A stretch of DNA of 64,000 nt from Anaerolineae bacterium (lineage in GTDB: Bacteria; Chloroflexota; Anaerolineae; 4572-78; J111). The notes under the pieces are model-generated. The model worked only from the letters and a program-made list of their open reading frames with translations. It ran no database searches and was not told the DNA's origin. Shown in pieces: positions 37,470-46,817 of the stretch (position 1 is the stretch's first letter; each line of letters opens with the position of its first letter). Where the stretch lies: contig JAJVIM010000001.1 of assembly GCA_022071955.1 (NCBI GenBank), positions 247,200-311,199 on the forward strand. Reading direction: 5' to 3'. The position numbers and the translations under genes were made by a program.

Positions 37470-38251
37470 AGTTTATGCGCCCGCCGAACCTGGGTCAGAG
37501 CATCCCGGGGTGATGGTTTGAAGTAAAGGGCGGTGCTTTTGCACAGGCCGATGCTCTTATACAAATCCATCTGGGCTTCAGCCAGCTTCAACCCGGCGGC
37601 GCTGCAATCGACCACGGGCACTCCGGTACCGGGAATTTCGTTGTAGCCGTGGACGGACAGGATTGGCCCATAGTAACCACAACCAACCACGATCACTTCG
37701 GCGCCGTCGGCGATGCATTGCCGGGCCACCCGCTCGAAATTGGGGATAAACCGGGCGTGCGGATTAGTGACGCTTTCCAGAAGCATACTACCGTCAGATG
37801 GCGGGTCGAGCGAGCGTACCGGCCGATTGATGGCCCGCGACTCCAACCCGTACAGCCGCAAATCCATTTCAATGGTAGGCACAACTCCCGGCGCCACGGT
37901 GATGACGGCCAGGCGAGCGCCCAGTGTCAGGGCCAACAGTAACGAGGCTTCACTGATACTCATCACGGGGATGTTCAACTCGGCCCGAACTTCCCACAGC
38001 GGATCAGCCCAACAGCCCAACACAACCGCATCAAACCCTTCTTCTGCGGCGGTTATCGCATTTTCCACAATGGCTCGATTGTTGAGCAGCTCGGTATACA
38101 ACGAACGGACGTAATTTCCGGACACCGGCAGGTGGCGCATCACCACCTCGGTATCCGGCCGGGCCACTGTGGGAAAATAATCGCGCAACAACTGCCACAA
38201 GGGGTCCAGTGCTGGCGACCCGGTAGTTGCTTCGTTCCACAATATTTTCAT
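37463..38251 (-). CDS. Asp/Glu/hydantoin racemase-family protein
   Basis: 262 aa. The two catalytic cysteine positions of cofactor-independent racemases are seen: VVLGCWADP and VVGCGYYGP, with P-x-x-x-I-S-E-A-S between them. The family covers aspartate, glutamate and hydantoin racemases and maleate isomerases. Next to HcnABC-like flavoprotein genes and pruA it may racemise an imported amino acid or derivative. It is an atypical addition to an aco-type operon. Start ATG is clear. Confidence 0.75.
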   Translation of the reverse strand: MKILWNEATTGSPALDPLWQLLRDYFPTVARPDTEVVMRHLPVSGNYVRSLYTELLNNRAIVENAITAAEEGFDAVVLGCWADPLWEVRAELNIPVMSISEASLLLALTLGARLAVITVAPGVVPTIEMDLRLYGLESRAINRPVRSLDPPSDGSMLLESVTNPHARFIPNFERVARQCIADGAEVIVVGCGYYGPILSVHGYNEIPGTGVPVVDCSAAGLKLAEAQMDLYKSIGLCKSTALYFKPSPRDALTQVRRAHKLC

Positions 38252-38265
38252 TGGATTTCTTTCTC

Positions 38266-39249
38266 TTAATCCATACCCAGCGTGCGTTTTGCTGCGGCCA
38301 CAATGTCCTCAACTTTGGGCATCATATATTTTTCCAAGGGCGGGCTAAACGGCACGTGGACATTGGCGGCCGCCACGCGTTCAACCGGGGCATCCAGATA
38401 ATCAAAGGCGTCTCGTGCAACCTGAAAAGCGATTTCGGCGCAAACCCCGGCGCTGGCGACTTCCTCAGAAGCGACGATCAAATGCTGGGTCTTTTTGACC
38501 GAATTGAGGATGGTTTCCATATCCAAAGGAACCAGGGTGCGCGGGTCAACCACCTCGGCTTCAATTCCTTCAGCGGCCAGGATTTCGGCTGCTTTCAAGG
38601 CTTTAGGGACCATCATCGAGTAGGCCACAATGGTCACGTCAGTGCCGGGCCGTTTGATATCGGCCACGCCCAAGGGGATGGTGTATTCTTCGTTCGGGAC
38701 TTCACCTTTGGCCCCGTAGTAGAGCAGCGCGTGCTCAAAGAAGACCACCGGGTCCGGTTCTCTGATGGCCGTCTTGAGCAGCCCTTTGGCATCGTAGGGG
38801 GTTGAGGGAATTACGATTTTGATGCCCGGCATATGCATGAGCCACGCTTCGGGGCGGCCCGAATGCTGCGCTCCGCCGGAGCGCCCCAGGCTGTTGGTGG
38901 TGCGGATCACCAGGGGAATATCGACCTGCCCCCCGCTCATGTAGCGGATGGCCGAGACCTGGTTGAGCAATTGATCCATGCAGATGCCCAGAAAAGTGGA
39001 AAACATAATTTCCGGCACCGGCTTTAGGCCAACCATCGCCGCGCCCAGCGAGACGCCCACAATGGCATCTTCTGAAATGGGGGTGTCTTTGACCCGTTCT
39101 CCGCCAAATTCATCCAACAGACCCTTGGTTACGCCAAAGTTGCCGCCAATCAGGGCCACATCTTCACCCAGCGTGATTACGCTGGGGTCGCGGCGCATTT
39201 CTTCCCGCAAAGCATCGTTAATCGCTTGAGAATAGTTAATTTCAGGCAT
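38266..39249 (-). CDS. acoB: Thiamine-diphosphate dehydrogenase E1 component, beta subunit (acetoin/pyruvate type)
   Basis: 327 aa from the ATG at 39249, which has AAGGAG 10 nt upstream and overlaps the E1alpha stop by 8 bases. Typical E1beta layout: MPEINYSQAINDALREEM, LGEDVALIGGNFGVTKGL, DTPISEDAIVG, SGGQVDIPLVIRTT, HSGRPEAWLMHMPG, FFEHALLYY and DPRTLVPLD. With E1alpha it decarboxylates a 2-oxoacid or cleaves acetoin, passing the acyl group to lipoyl-E2. AcoX nearby favours acetoin; pyruvate or a branched oxoacid is possible. Confidence 0.88.
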   Translation of the reverse strand: MPEINYSQAINDALREEMRRDPSVITLGEDVALIGGNFGVTKGLLDEFGGERVKDTPISEDAIVGVSLGAAMVGLKPVPEIMFSTFLGICMDQLLNQVSAIRYMSGGQVDIPLVIRTTNSLGRSGGAQHSGRPEAWLMHMPGIKIVIPSTPYDAKGLLKTAIREPDPVVFFEHALLYYGAKGEVPNEEYTIPLGVADIKRPGTDVTIVAYSMMVPKALKAAEILAAEGIEAEVVDPRTLVPLDMETILNSVKKTQHLIVASEEVASAGVCAEIAFQVARDAFDYLDAPVERVAAANVHVPFSPPLEKYMMPKVEDIVAAAKRTLGMD

Positions 39250-40222
39250 AGCTGGGTAACTCCTTGGCAAATGTGTCTTTTAGTGCGTCTTCCGGCTCCG
39301 GGAAGGGGCTTTCATCCGCAAATTTTACAGCGGCCATAACTTCGGCATTAACTTCATCTTCGATGGCTTTCAGGGCGGCTTCGGTTAGAATACTTTGCGT
39401 GAGTAAGTAGTTTCGATAACGGGGGAGAGGGTCGTTGGCCCGGGCCTTTTCGATATCTTCTTTGGGCCGATAGGGTTGGGCATCGCCCTCTTCATGCCCC
39501 CTGATGCGGGGAGCGTTACACACCAAAATGGTGGGACCATCGCCGTTTCTGGCCCGCTCAACCGCGGCGCCGGCGGCTTCCCGCACGGCCAAAACATCAT
39601 AACCATCGAGGTTAACCCCGGGAATGCCGTAAGCTTTGGCCCGCTCACTTAAATCGGTCAGGTTAATGGACTGGGCGGTAGAGGCAGAAATAGCCCAGCC
39701 ATTGGCTTCGACTACATAAATTATCGGCAGCGACCAAACCGAGGCCAGGTTAACCGCTTCGTGAAAAGAGCCTCGGTTGATAGCCCCGTCACCCAAAAAG
39801 CAAGCCACGACACGGCCGTTTTTCTGCAGTTGGCTGCCCCATGCTGCGCCCGTGGCCAAACCAACCCCACCCGCGACAATCGCGTTGCAACCCAACACCC
39901 CACAGCTAAAATCGGCAATGTGCATCGAGCCGCCTTTGCCTTTGTTGTAACCGGTGGCTTTGCCGTACAGTTCGGCCAGCATCCGGTCCATCTGCATGCC
40001 CTTGGCCAAATTGTGACCGTGGCCCCGGTGTGTGCCGGTAATATAGTCATTTGGTCCCAGGGCCGCACAAACACCGGAAGCGATGGCTTCCTGTCCGATA
40101 TAGGTATGAATGAACCCGGGGACTTTACCGGCTGAGAAAACCTCTATCGCCGTTTCTTCAAACCGCCGAATTCTGTACATAGATCTGTACATTGCCGCAA
40201 AATCATTATTGTTTATGGTCAT
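39242..40222 (-). CDS. acoA: Thiamine-diphosphate dehydrogenase E1 component, alpha subunit (acetoin/pyruvate type)
   Basis: 326 aa. The thiamine-diphosphate motif is visible as GDGAINRGSFHEAVNLASVW ending with N in VVEANGWAIS; HRGHGHNLAKG and GKATGYNKGKGGSMH are family hallmarks. Length fits acetoin dehydrogenase/pyruvate dehydrogenase E1alpha of the heterotetrameric type. Coupled by overlap to E1beta and 74 nt after E2. No E3 gene is present in the window, so dihydrolipoamide dehydrogenase must come from elsewhere. Confidence 0.88.
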   Translation of the reverse strand: MTINNNDFAAMYRSMYRIRRFEETAIEVFSAGKVPGFIHTYIGQEAIASGVCAALGPNDYITGTHRGHGHNLAKGMQMDRMLAELYGKATGYNKGKGGSMHIADFSCGVLGCNAIVAGGVGLATGAAWGSQLQKNGRVVACFLGDGAINRGSFHEAVNLASVWSLPIIYVVEANGWAISASTAQSINLTDLSERAKAYGIPGVNLDGYDVLAVREAAGAAVERARNGDGPTILVCNAPRIRGHEEGDAQPYRPKEDIEKARANDPLPRYRNYLLTQSILTEAALKAIEDEVNAEVMAAVKFADESPFPEPEDALKDTFAKELPSYA

Positions 40223-40296
40223 ATTTTTAGCTCCATAAAGAAAGTTTGTCGTTACTACTATCTAAAGCGTCGGACACACTTGGGAACCAGCCCGAA

Positions 40297-41649
40297 TCAA
40301 ACCAGCAGCTTGTATGGCTCTTCCAGATACCGCACCAGGTGTTGCAGGAAACGGGCCGCACTGGCCCCATCAATCGCCCGATGGTCAACCGAGAGGGTTA
40401 ACCACATGGTTGGTTGGATTTGTAAGGTATCTTCCACCACCACCGCCTGTTTTGAAATGCGGCCCACGGCCAGGATGGCGGCCTGCGGGGGGTTAACGAT
40501 GGCGCTAAACGAGTCGATACCAAACATACCCAGATTGGAAATAGTAAACGTGCCGCCGCTCAGGTCATCTGGCGTGAGCCGATTGTCGTTGGCCCGGGCG
40601 ACCAACTCTGCTCTGCGGCTGGCAATTGTGGCCAGCGAAAGCTGGTCGGCCCGGTGAAACACCGGCACGGTCAAGCCACGGGCCGTGTCCATCGCCAAAC
40701 CCACATTAACATCCGCAAACCTTTTGAGCTGGTCGTTTTCAAAGCTGACATTCATGTCGGGGTAGTCTCGCAGCGTCTGGGCCACCGCACCAACCAGAAT
40801 ATCGCTGAATGAAAGACGCACCCCGGCTTTGGCTTCAACCGCCGGCAACAACGCGTCCCGCAGCCCTACTGCCTGGCCCATATTAACCTGAACGTTCAAA
40901 TAGAAGTGGGGCGCTGTCTGGAAACTGAAGGCCATGCGTTCAGCGGTAATGCGCTGGACGCCGGTTCTTGGCACAATCTCAGCCGCAAGGCCAGCAGTAA
41001 TTACCGGGGCATTTTCAGTCGATATCGACTTGACATCCTCCGCTGTGATCCGGCCACCCGCACCGGACCCCTGGACGGTGTTAAGGTCAACCGCCAGATC
41101 TGAGGCCAACTTGCGGGCCACCGGGGTGGTACGCACCGATCGTTGTTGCTCGGCTTTGGCCTCCAAATAAGCCGAAACGTCCTGTTCAGTAATGCGCCCG
41201 TTGGGACCGTTGCCCTCAATCCCGGCTGAACCCAGGTCGATGCCCTTTTCTCGGGCCAACCGTTTGGCCGCGGGAGAAGCGCGAACCGGCCCACGGGGAG
41301 TTTCCTCTTGTTTATGTTCTTCTGGCACCTCAATTGTTTTTGGAGCTTCGGCTGTGGCGGCTTCCGGAGCGATCCCTCCAGAGAGCAGGGCCAACCTGGG
41401 GGATACCTCACCCGGTGCCAGGATATAGCCAATTACGGTGGTCAGGGGCACGGTTGTCCCGGTGGGGGCTAACTCCGGCCCCAGAATTCCTGATCCGGGC
41501 GACTCTATATCTATGGTAGCTTTTTCAGACTCGACGCTTAACAGGGGTTCCCCTTTAGTGACCGCTTCGCCCGGTTGCTTCAGCCATTCCAAAATTGTGG
41601 CTTCTTCAACAACAAAGCTCATTTTTGGCATCAAAATTTCTATCGCCAT
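40297..41649 (-). CDS. acoC: Dihydrolipoamide acyltransferase (E2) with two peripheral-subunit-binding domains
   Basis: 450 aa. Lipoyl domain 1-75 with Lys43 in ESEKATID; Pro/Glu-rich linker; then two peripheral-subunit-binding domains, 124-161 (ASPAAKRLAREKGIDL, GPNGRITEQDV) and 174-209 (TTPVARKLASDLAVDL, GAGGRITAEDV); then the catalytic domain with SFSDILVGAVAQTL and the active-site HRAIDG near 422. Two binding domains instead of one is unusual. It transfers the acyl group from lipoate to CoA. It is the first gene of the E2-E1-AcoX block, with a 213-bp gap upstream that holds a hairpin and a palindrome. Confidence 0.88.
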   Translation of the reverse strand: MAIEILMPKMSFVVEEATILEWLKQPGEAVTKGEPLLSVESEKATIDIESPGSGILGPELAPTGTTVPLTTVIGYILAPGEVSPRLALLSGGIAPEAATAEAPKTIEVPEEHKQEETPRGPVRASPAAKRLAREKGIDLGSAGIEGNGPNGRITEQDVSAYLEAKAEQQRSVRTTPVARKLASDLAVDLNTVQGSGAGGRITAEDVKSISTENAPVITAGLAAEIVPRTGVQRITAERMAFSFQTAPHFYLNVQVNMGQAVGLRDALLPAVEAKAGVRLSFSDILVGAVAQTLRDYPDMNVSFENDQLKRFADVNVGLAMDTARGLTVPVFHRADQLSLATIASRRAELVARANDNRLTPDDLSGGTFTISNLGMFGIDSFSAIVNPPQAAILAVGRISKQAVVVEDTLQIQPTMWLTLSVDHRAIDGASAARFLQHLVRYLEEPYKLLV

Positions 41650-41688
41650 ATAGGGTTTACATCCTTATTCTGTAGTCAATATTCGTAT

Positions 41689-41700
41689 TTGACCGGTCAA
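41689..41700. promoter_or_regulatory. Palindrome TTGACCGGTCAA upstream of the E2 gene
   Basis: A 12-bp perfect palindrome 40 bp before the E2 start codon. A close relative (TTGACCGGTAA) occurs at 50172, upstream of the HcnABC-like block. It may be an operator of an unidentified regulator. Confidence 0.35.
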
Positions 41701-41748
41701 CATTTTAGCTGTTGGGCAGACCAATACTGACCAACTGGCTGGCAACAT

Positions 41749-41785
41749 CTTCTCGGAAGCCAATGTTTAGTTGGCTTCCGAGAAG
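41749..41785 (-). terminator. Strong hairpin between transporter and E2 genes
   Basis: 15-bp perfect arms (CTTCTCGGAAGCCAA and complement) with a 7-nt loop, about 80 nt after the binding-protein stop. On the minus strand ATGTTG follows, so the U-run is poor. It could be a terminator, or a 3' stabiliser that separates transporter from E2-E1 expression. Confidence 0.55.
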
Positions 41786-41862
41786 GTTAATAAATGATGT
41801 TCAATTTACCGTTTTGGGTTTAAATTCTTTTCAGCTTCGTGCCGATAGTCCAATGCCACAGA

Positions 41863-43077
41863 TTACAAAACGTAACTGGTGAACTGTCCATCTTTAATGA
41901 TCAGAATGAACTGGCCCTTGTTCAACACATCACCATCCGAACCGAACTCGGTTGTGCCGGTTACGCCGGTGTATTTGATGGTGTGCAGAACTTCGGGTAA
42001 GGTTTCTCTGGTGGCACCGGCCTCAATCGCCATTTTGTAGATATAAGGAGCTTCATAACCATAAGCGGCAATCTCGGTGGCGGGTTTTTCACCATAAAGG
42101 GCTACGTACTTTTTGACAAACTCCTGGACTTTCGGGTCAGGGTTGTCGGCATCAAAGTAATTCAGGAAGAAGACCCCTTCTGCCCCTTCGCCGCCAAGCT
42201 CGATGAAAGACAGGTGTGAGTTACCCCCGGAGGCGATAACCTTAACTTTATCAAGGCCGCTGGTCATTCGCTGCTTAACAATCAAGCCACCTTCGGAGTA
42301 GTCGGTCAGCAAAACCAACACATCCGGAGCTGCCTCGGCAATCTTGGTCAATTGGGCGGTAAAGTCTTTGTCCACACCGGGGGCAAAGGTTTCCACATCC
42401 ACAACCTGTCCCCCCAGATTGGTTACAGCTGGCTGGGTGGCGTCCAGCAGCCCTTTGCCGTAGTCATTGTTGGCGTAAATAATCGCAACTTTGGATGCAC
42501 CCAGGGTGTTGACCGCAAGGTCGGCAATCATTGGCCCCTGCAGACTATCATTGGCGATGGTGCGGAAGACATGGGTCCAGCCCTTTTTGGTCACTTCCGG
42601 GTTGGTCGAGCTTACCGTCATCGCCGTCAGCCCCGCCTGATCATAGATCGGCCCTGCCGCCAGGGTGCAACTGCTGCAAACATGCCCGATAACCGCAAAG
42701 ATGTTTTTATCAGAGGTCAGCTTTTGCGCGCAGAGCGAACCCTCGGTTGGTTCACATTTGTCATCGCAAATGTCCAACTCAACTTTCCGCCCATTAATCC
42801 CACCGGCGGCATTGATTTCATCAACAGCCATGCGGACACCGCGTTCCAACTGGGTGCCATACTCTCCCGCGTCACCGGTCATCGGTGCGGCCATACCAAA
42901 CACAATAGGTTCGGTAGAAGCAGGTGCCTCTGCCGGGGCGGGTGCTTCCGTAGCTGCAGCAGCGGGTGCTGCAGGTTTAGCCGTTGGGGTGGCTGCCGAC
43001 TGACAGGCGGCCAGAAGCATCAAGACCCCAATTGCCAACGCTGGTATGGCTATTTTGAATAGGTTGTTCGGACGCAT
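41863..43077 (-). CDS. Branched-chain-amino-acid-type ABC substrate-binding lipoprotein (LivK family)
   Basis: 404 aa from the ATG at 43077, which has AAAGGAG 7 nt upstream; an ATG nine codons earlier would put that site inside the gene. Signal peptide with lipobox LLAAC (Cys25), Ala/Pro/Thr linker, then a LivK-type domain (VFGMAAPMTGDAGEYG, GGINGRKVEL, VIGHVCSSCTLAAGPIYDQAG, YANNDYGKGL). A CSSC pair and extra cysteines (CDDKCEP, SLCAQ) suggest disulfides. The ligand could be a branched-chain amino acid, proline, a betaine or an organic acid; neighbouring pruA and flavoprotein genes favour an amino acid. Confidence 0.88.
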   Translation of the reverse strand: MRPNNLFKIAIPALAIGVLMLLAACQSAATPTAKPAAPAAAATEAPAPAEAPASTEPIVFGMAAPMTGDAGEYGTQLERGVRMAVDEINAAGGINGRKVELDICDDKCEPTEGSLCAQKLTSDKNIFAVIGHVCSSCTLAAGPIYDQAGLTAMTVSSTNPEVTKKGWTHVFRTIANDSLQGPMIADLAVNTLGASKVAIIYANNDYGKGLLDATQPAVTNLGGQVVDVETFAPGVDKDFTAQLTKIAEAAPDVLVLLTDYSEGGLIVKQRMTSGLDKVKVIASGGNSHLSFIELGGEGAEGVFFLNYFDADNPDPKVQEFVKKYVALYGEKPATEIAAYGYEAPYIYKMAIEAGATRETLPEVLHTIKYTGVTGTTEFGSDGDVLNKGQFILIIKDGQFTSYVL

Positions 43078-43279
43078 CTTTTTCTCCTTTGAAATCTTTT
43101 TCAATGAAAAATTGGTAGAAACCGTTCTCTACGTTTTCACGAATATGTGTATCACTTCCGCTTGGAACTTATATTCCTGTCAGACATCGATCTTTTGGTT
43201 ATGATGGGCAGCAAGAAACTTGCCGGATGACTCACCCGCATTTCAAATTTCTGCTTCAAAGCCAGTTGCTTTTTTGAAT

Positions 43280-44026
43280 CTAAAGCACCTCCTTTCTTGT
43301 TGAGTATTTTGATGTTGAGCCTTCACCTAAGTAAGCTTTACGCACCTGGTCACTTTTTTGAAGCTCCTCTGCAGAACCCTGCAGGACGACTTCTCCTGTT
43401 TCCAATACATAGGCGTTGTCTGCAACAGCCAAAGCCTTGCGAGCGTTTTGCTCCACCAATAATATCGTTGTACCTTCTTCACTGTGGATCTCTCGGATTA
43501 GCTTAAAAATATCCTGGACTATGGTGGGCATCAACCCCAACGAAGGCTCATCTAACATCAATAATTTGGGGCGAGACATCAAAGCTCGCGCAATGGTCAG
43601 CATCTGTTGTTCGCCGCCACTGAGCGTGCCTGCCATCTGCTTCCTGCGCTCCCGCAAAATTGGAAAACGATCCATCATAGCTTCTATATCTTTGTGGACA
43701 TTATGGGCATCTTTGCGTATAAAGGCACCCATCTCAAGGTTTTCCATCACGCTCGAACGAGGAAACACCCGCCGCCCCTCTGGTGCCTGAGCAATTCCTG
43801 CTTTGACAATTGCTTCGGACGATAGAAAGCTTATATTCTGCCCCATAAATTCAATTGTCCCCGACGTTACCGGCACCAACCCGGAAATGGTGTTAAGCAA
43901 GGTGCTTTTACCAGCACCGTTATTTCCAATAAGGGTTACAATCTCGCCCTCCTGGATGTCGATTGAGACTCCGCGCAAGGCATGCACATGGCCATAGTGG
44001 GTATGAAGGTCACGGATGTGCAACAT
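43280..44026 (-). CDS. livF: LivF-type ABC transporter ATPase
   Basis: 248 aa. GNNGAGKST (Walker A), LSGGEQQML signature, LMLDEPSLGL (Walker B) and the LivF-specific QAPEGRRVFP stretch. It pairs with the LivG-type ATPase 2 nt upstream. It energises the importer with the LivH/LivM permeases. Confidence 0.92.
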   Translation of the reverse strand: MLHIRDLHTHYGHVHALRGVSIDIQEGEIVTLIGNNGAGKSTLLNTISGLVPVTSGTIEFMGQNISFLSSEAIVKAGIAQAPEGRRVFPRSSVMENLEMGAFIRKDAHNVHKDIEAMMDRFPILRERRKQMAGTLSGGEQQMLTIARALMSRPKLLMLDEPSLGLMPTIVQDIFKLIREIHSEEGTTILLVEQNARKALAVADNAYVLETGEVVLQGSAEELQKSDQVRKAYLGEGSTSKYSTRKEVL

Positions 44027-44028
44027 GG

Positions 44029-44793
44029 CTAATCCTCCTCTCCCAGGTAGGCTTTAATCACTTTTTCGTTGTATTGAATTTCCTTTGGCGTTCCTTCTGC
44101 GATTTTTGTTCCTGCATCCAGAGCAATGATCCGCTCTGCCGTGCCCATCATCACCTGCATATTGTGTTCAATCAGAATAACCGCAACCTTCCAGGTATCC
44201 CGGATAGTGTGAATGAGTTCCAATACACTTATGGCTTCGCTCGTATTCATCCCTGCAGTAGGTTCATCAAGTAATAATAATTTGGGCTCGGTTGCAAGCG
44301 CCCTGGCCAGCTCCAACCGGCGCTGTTTACCATATGAAAGGTTCGCGGCGTACTCTGACTTTTTTTCCAGTAGCCCAACAAAATCCAATAGTTCTTCTGC
44401 TTTCTTGTACGCTCTAGCCTCATCCCGTTTTTGGGCTGGGGTGCGGAACAAAGCCCCTAACAGCGTAGATCTAATATTTGTATGCTCACCAACGAGAACA
44501 TTTTCGATCACCGACATGTTTCCAAACAGCCGAATATTCTGGAATGTGCGGGCAATGCCTGCCTGCACAATACGATGCCTCGGCCAGCCAGTTATATCCT
44601 GATCTTCCATAAAGAATCTTCCGGCAGTAGGGCGGTAAAATCCGGTCATCATGTTAAAGAAGGTTGTTTTTCCGGCTCCGTTGGGGCCAATGATGCCCAT
44701 AATCTGCCCATGCTTGACGGCAAAATCGACACTGTTCACCGCCCTGACACCCCCAAAATCCATTGTGACCGTTTCTGCTCTAATGAATTCCAT
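44029..44793 (-). CDS. livG: LivG-type ABC transporter ATPase
   Basis: 254 aa. GPNGAGKTT, LSYGKQRRLELARAL and LLLDEPTAGMN are LivG features, along with the GIARTFQNIRLF motif. The ATG overlaps the LivM stop by one base (TGATG). Partner of LivF in the heteromeric ATPase. Confidence 0.92.
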   Translation of the reverse strand: MEFIRAETVTMDFGGVRAVNSVDFAVKHGQIMGIIGPNGAGKTTFFNMMTGFYRPTAGRFFMEDQDITGWPRHRIVQAGIARTFQNIRLFGNMSVIENVLVGEHTNIRSTLLGALFRTPAQKRDEARAYKKAEELLDFVGLLEKKSEYAANLSYGKQRRLELARALATEPKLLLLDEPTAGMNTSEAISVLELIHTIRDTWKVAVILIEHNMQVMMGTAERIIALDAGTKIAEGTPKEIQYNEKVIKAYLGEED

Positions 44794-45875
44794 CAGTTCT
44801 GTCCTTCCTCAACCGGAGAGCTGGTTTTGGGTGCAGTTGTATTCTCATCGGATGCATTACGCTTTTTGGGGATTAAGTTTTTAATAATGCTTCTATGTAC
44901 AACTTTTTGGGCAACTGCAGACTTGCCCATAATGCCTTGCGGACGCCATGTCAGCAGGATCACCATCATCAAACCATTCAACAAGAGTTGATATTCATAA
45001 ATCGGCTTGAAGAGCTGAGGTAAACTGACCAGGAGACCTGCGCCAAGGATAGACCCGGGGAGGCTGCCGAGTCCTCCCAAGATGGCCATCTGCATATGCA
45101 AAATCGACTGATCAAGGTTGAAGGACTGAGGGCCAACAAAATTCAGAAAATGAGCCAGCATGCTGCCAGCGATGCCCGCCCAGAAACTACCAAAAGCGAA
45201 CGCCATAACCTTGTAGTTGGCAACATTAATACCCATTGCCGCGGCGGCGATCTCATTTTCCCTGATGGCAATAAAAGCACGTCCAACATGTGAATGGGTC
45301 AGGCGATGCATAAACAGGTAGGATAAAGCCGTTATCGCCAAATATAGAAAGTAGAGCGAAGGTAGACTATTGAAGACAAATGGCCCAATTTGTGGTGCAG
45401 GAACCCCTGGTATCCCCATTGGGCCACGGGTCATATCTGTCCAGTTGAGGGCTACAATATAAAAGATCTGACTGAAACCGATCGTCATCAGGGTCAGGTA
45501 GTCACTGCCGACTCTGAGCGTTGGAAAGCTCAACAAGATGCCAAATACGCAGGCTACTAAGCCGGCTATGAGCAGCGCAATAGGCCAGGGGACACCTAAT
45601 CTCAACACTAACAGGGCGGATGTGTACGCTCCTATCCCATAAAATGCCGCCTGGCCGAGAGTTAATTGCCCAGAAAAGCCTGTGATCAGATTCTGCGACA
45701 GAGCCAGTGGGATATTGATAATGACCGCAATAATAACCCGGAAGATATAGTCATTTGGAACAACCCTTGGGGTAATGAACAGGAGGATAGTTCCGATAGC
45801 TGCCAACCAGAATCGCCAGGAACGAAAGATACTGGGCGGTTTATTAAGTGAGGTTAAAGAAAACATCTTGCCCAT
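44793..45875 (-). CDS. livM: LivM-type ABC permease
   Basis: 360 aa from the ATG at 45875, just after the LivH stop; a longer reading would overlap LivH. About nine membrane segments and LivM features: SGQLTLGQAAFYGIGAY, FPTLRVGSDYLTLMTIG and LGGLGSLPGSILGA. A charged C-terminal tail of about 40 residues (KKRNASDENTTAPKTSS) extends past the last membrane segment. Forms the channel with LivH. Confidence 0.9.
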   Translation of the reverse strand: MGKMFSLTSLNKPPSIFRSWRFWLAAIGTILLFITPRVVPNDYIFRVIIAVIINIPLALSQNLITGFSGQLTLGQAAFYGIGAYTSALLVLRLGVPWPIALLIAGLVACVFGILLSFPTLRVGSDYLTLMTIGFSQIFYIVALNWTDMTRGPMGIPGVPAPQIGPFVFNSLPSLYFLYLAITALSYLFMHRLTHSHVGRAFIAIRENEIAAAAMGINVANYKVMAFAFGSFWAGIAGSMLAHFLNFVGPQSFNLDQSILHMQMAILGGLGSLPGSILGAGLLVSLPQLFKPIYEYQLLLNGLMMVILLTWRPQGIMGKSAVAQKVVHRSIIKNLIPKKRNASDENTTAPKTSSPVEEGQN

Positions 45876-45879
45876 AGCT

Positions 45880-46767
45880 TTACACCTTCTCTGCAATTTG
45901 TGAACCAAAGATACCTTTAGGCCAAACGACCAGTACAATTATGACCAAACCGTAGGCAATAGCATCACGATAGGCAGACGATACAAAGCCGGAGATAAGC
46001 GCTTCGGAGAGACCCAATATAATGCCGCCAAAGAACGCGCCTTTTATGCTGCCAATACCGCCGATAACACAAGCAATCCAGGCTTTCAACGTGCCTAAAA
46101 AACCCATGCCAATCCATGTGGCATAGGTCATGGAAAATAAAATACCCCCTGCCACACCAAAGAACCCCCCCGCAAAATACACAAACTGAATGATGCGATT
46201 CACACTGATGCCCATCAATTTGGCAGTCGGAATATCCTGGGCAACGCTGTGAGTGGCTTTGCCCAGTTTTGTTTTGTTCATGATCAGAGCAAAAATACCC
46301 GTCAGTGACATCGCCAGCACCATGATGATGATCTGCAGCGTGCTGATCTGAACATCGCCAAAATGGATCATACTTGGCTTGAACAGTTCAGGGAAAGGCT
46401 TGGTGGAGGTACCCCAGATAAGCTGGGCCAGGTTTCTAAAAATCAGCGCCACGCCAACAGCACTAAGCATCGGCACAACCCGCGCGGCATTCCTGACCGG
46501 ACGATAGGCCAGCCGCTCCACAATCAAGCCGATTGTTCCGCCCGCGGCGCAGGCCAATATAATGGCAATTGGAATGGGGACATTATTTACCAGCAGCGTT
46601 AACGCGATAAACGTCCCAAACATGTAGATGTCGCCATGCGCAAAGTTAATCAATTCCAACATGCCGTACACCATGTTGTAGCCAACAGCCACCAAAGCAT
46701 AAATGCTCCCAATAGCCAGTCCATTGATTATCTGTTTGAGGATATAGGGGTCTATAAAAGCATCCAT
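45880..46767 (-). CDS. livH: LivH-type ABC permease
   Basis: 295 aa from the ATG at 46767, with AAGGAG 7 nt upstream. Eight or so membrane segments; family motifs GSIYALVAVGYNMVYGMLELINFAHGD and IGGIGSIKGAFFGG are seen in part. It follows the flavoprotein gene by 50 nt and ends 4 nt before livM starts. Confidence 0.9.
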   Translation of the reverse strand: MDAFIDPYILKQIINGLAIGSIYALVAVGYNMVYGMLELINFAHGDIYMFGTFIALTLLVNNVPIPIAIILACAAGGTIGLIVERLAYRPVRNAARVVPMLSAVGVALIFRNLAQLIWGTSTKPFPELFKPSMIHFGDVQISTLQIIIMVLAMSLTGIFALIMNKTKLGKATHSVAQDIPTAKLMGISVNRIIQFVYFAGGFFGVAGGILFSMTYATWIGMGFLGTLKAWIACVIGGIGSIKGAFFGGIILGLSEALISGFVSSAYRDAIAYGLVIIVLVVWPKGIFGSQIAEKV

Positions 46768-46817
46768 ATACAATCTCCTTATTGGGATACTGAAATCTTG
46801 CTTGGCATTACGGCCAA

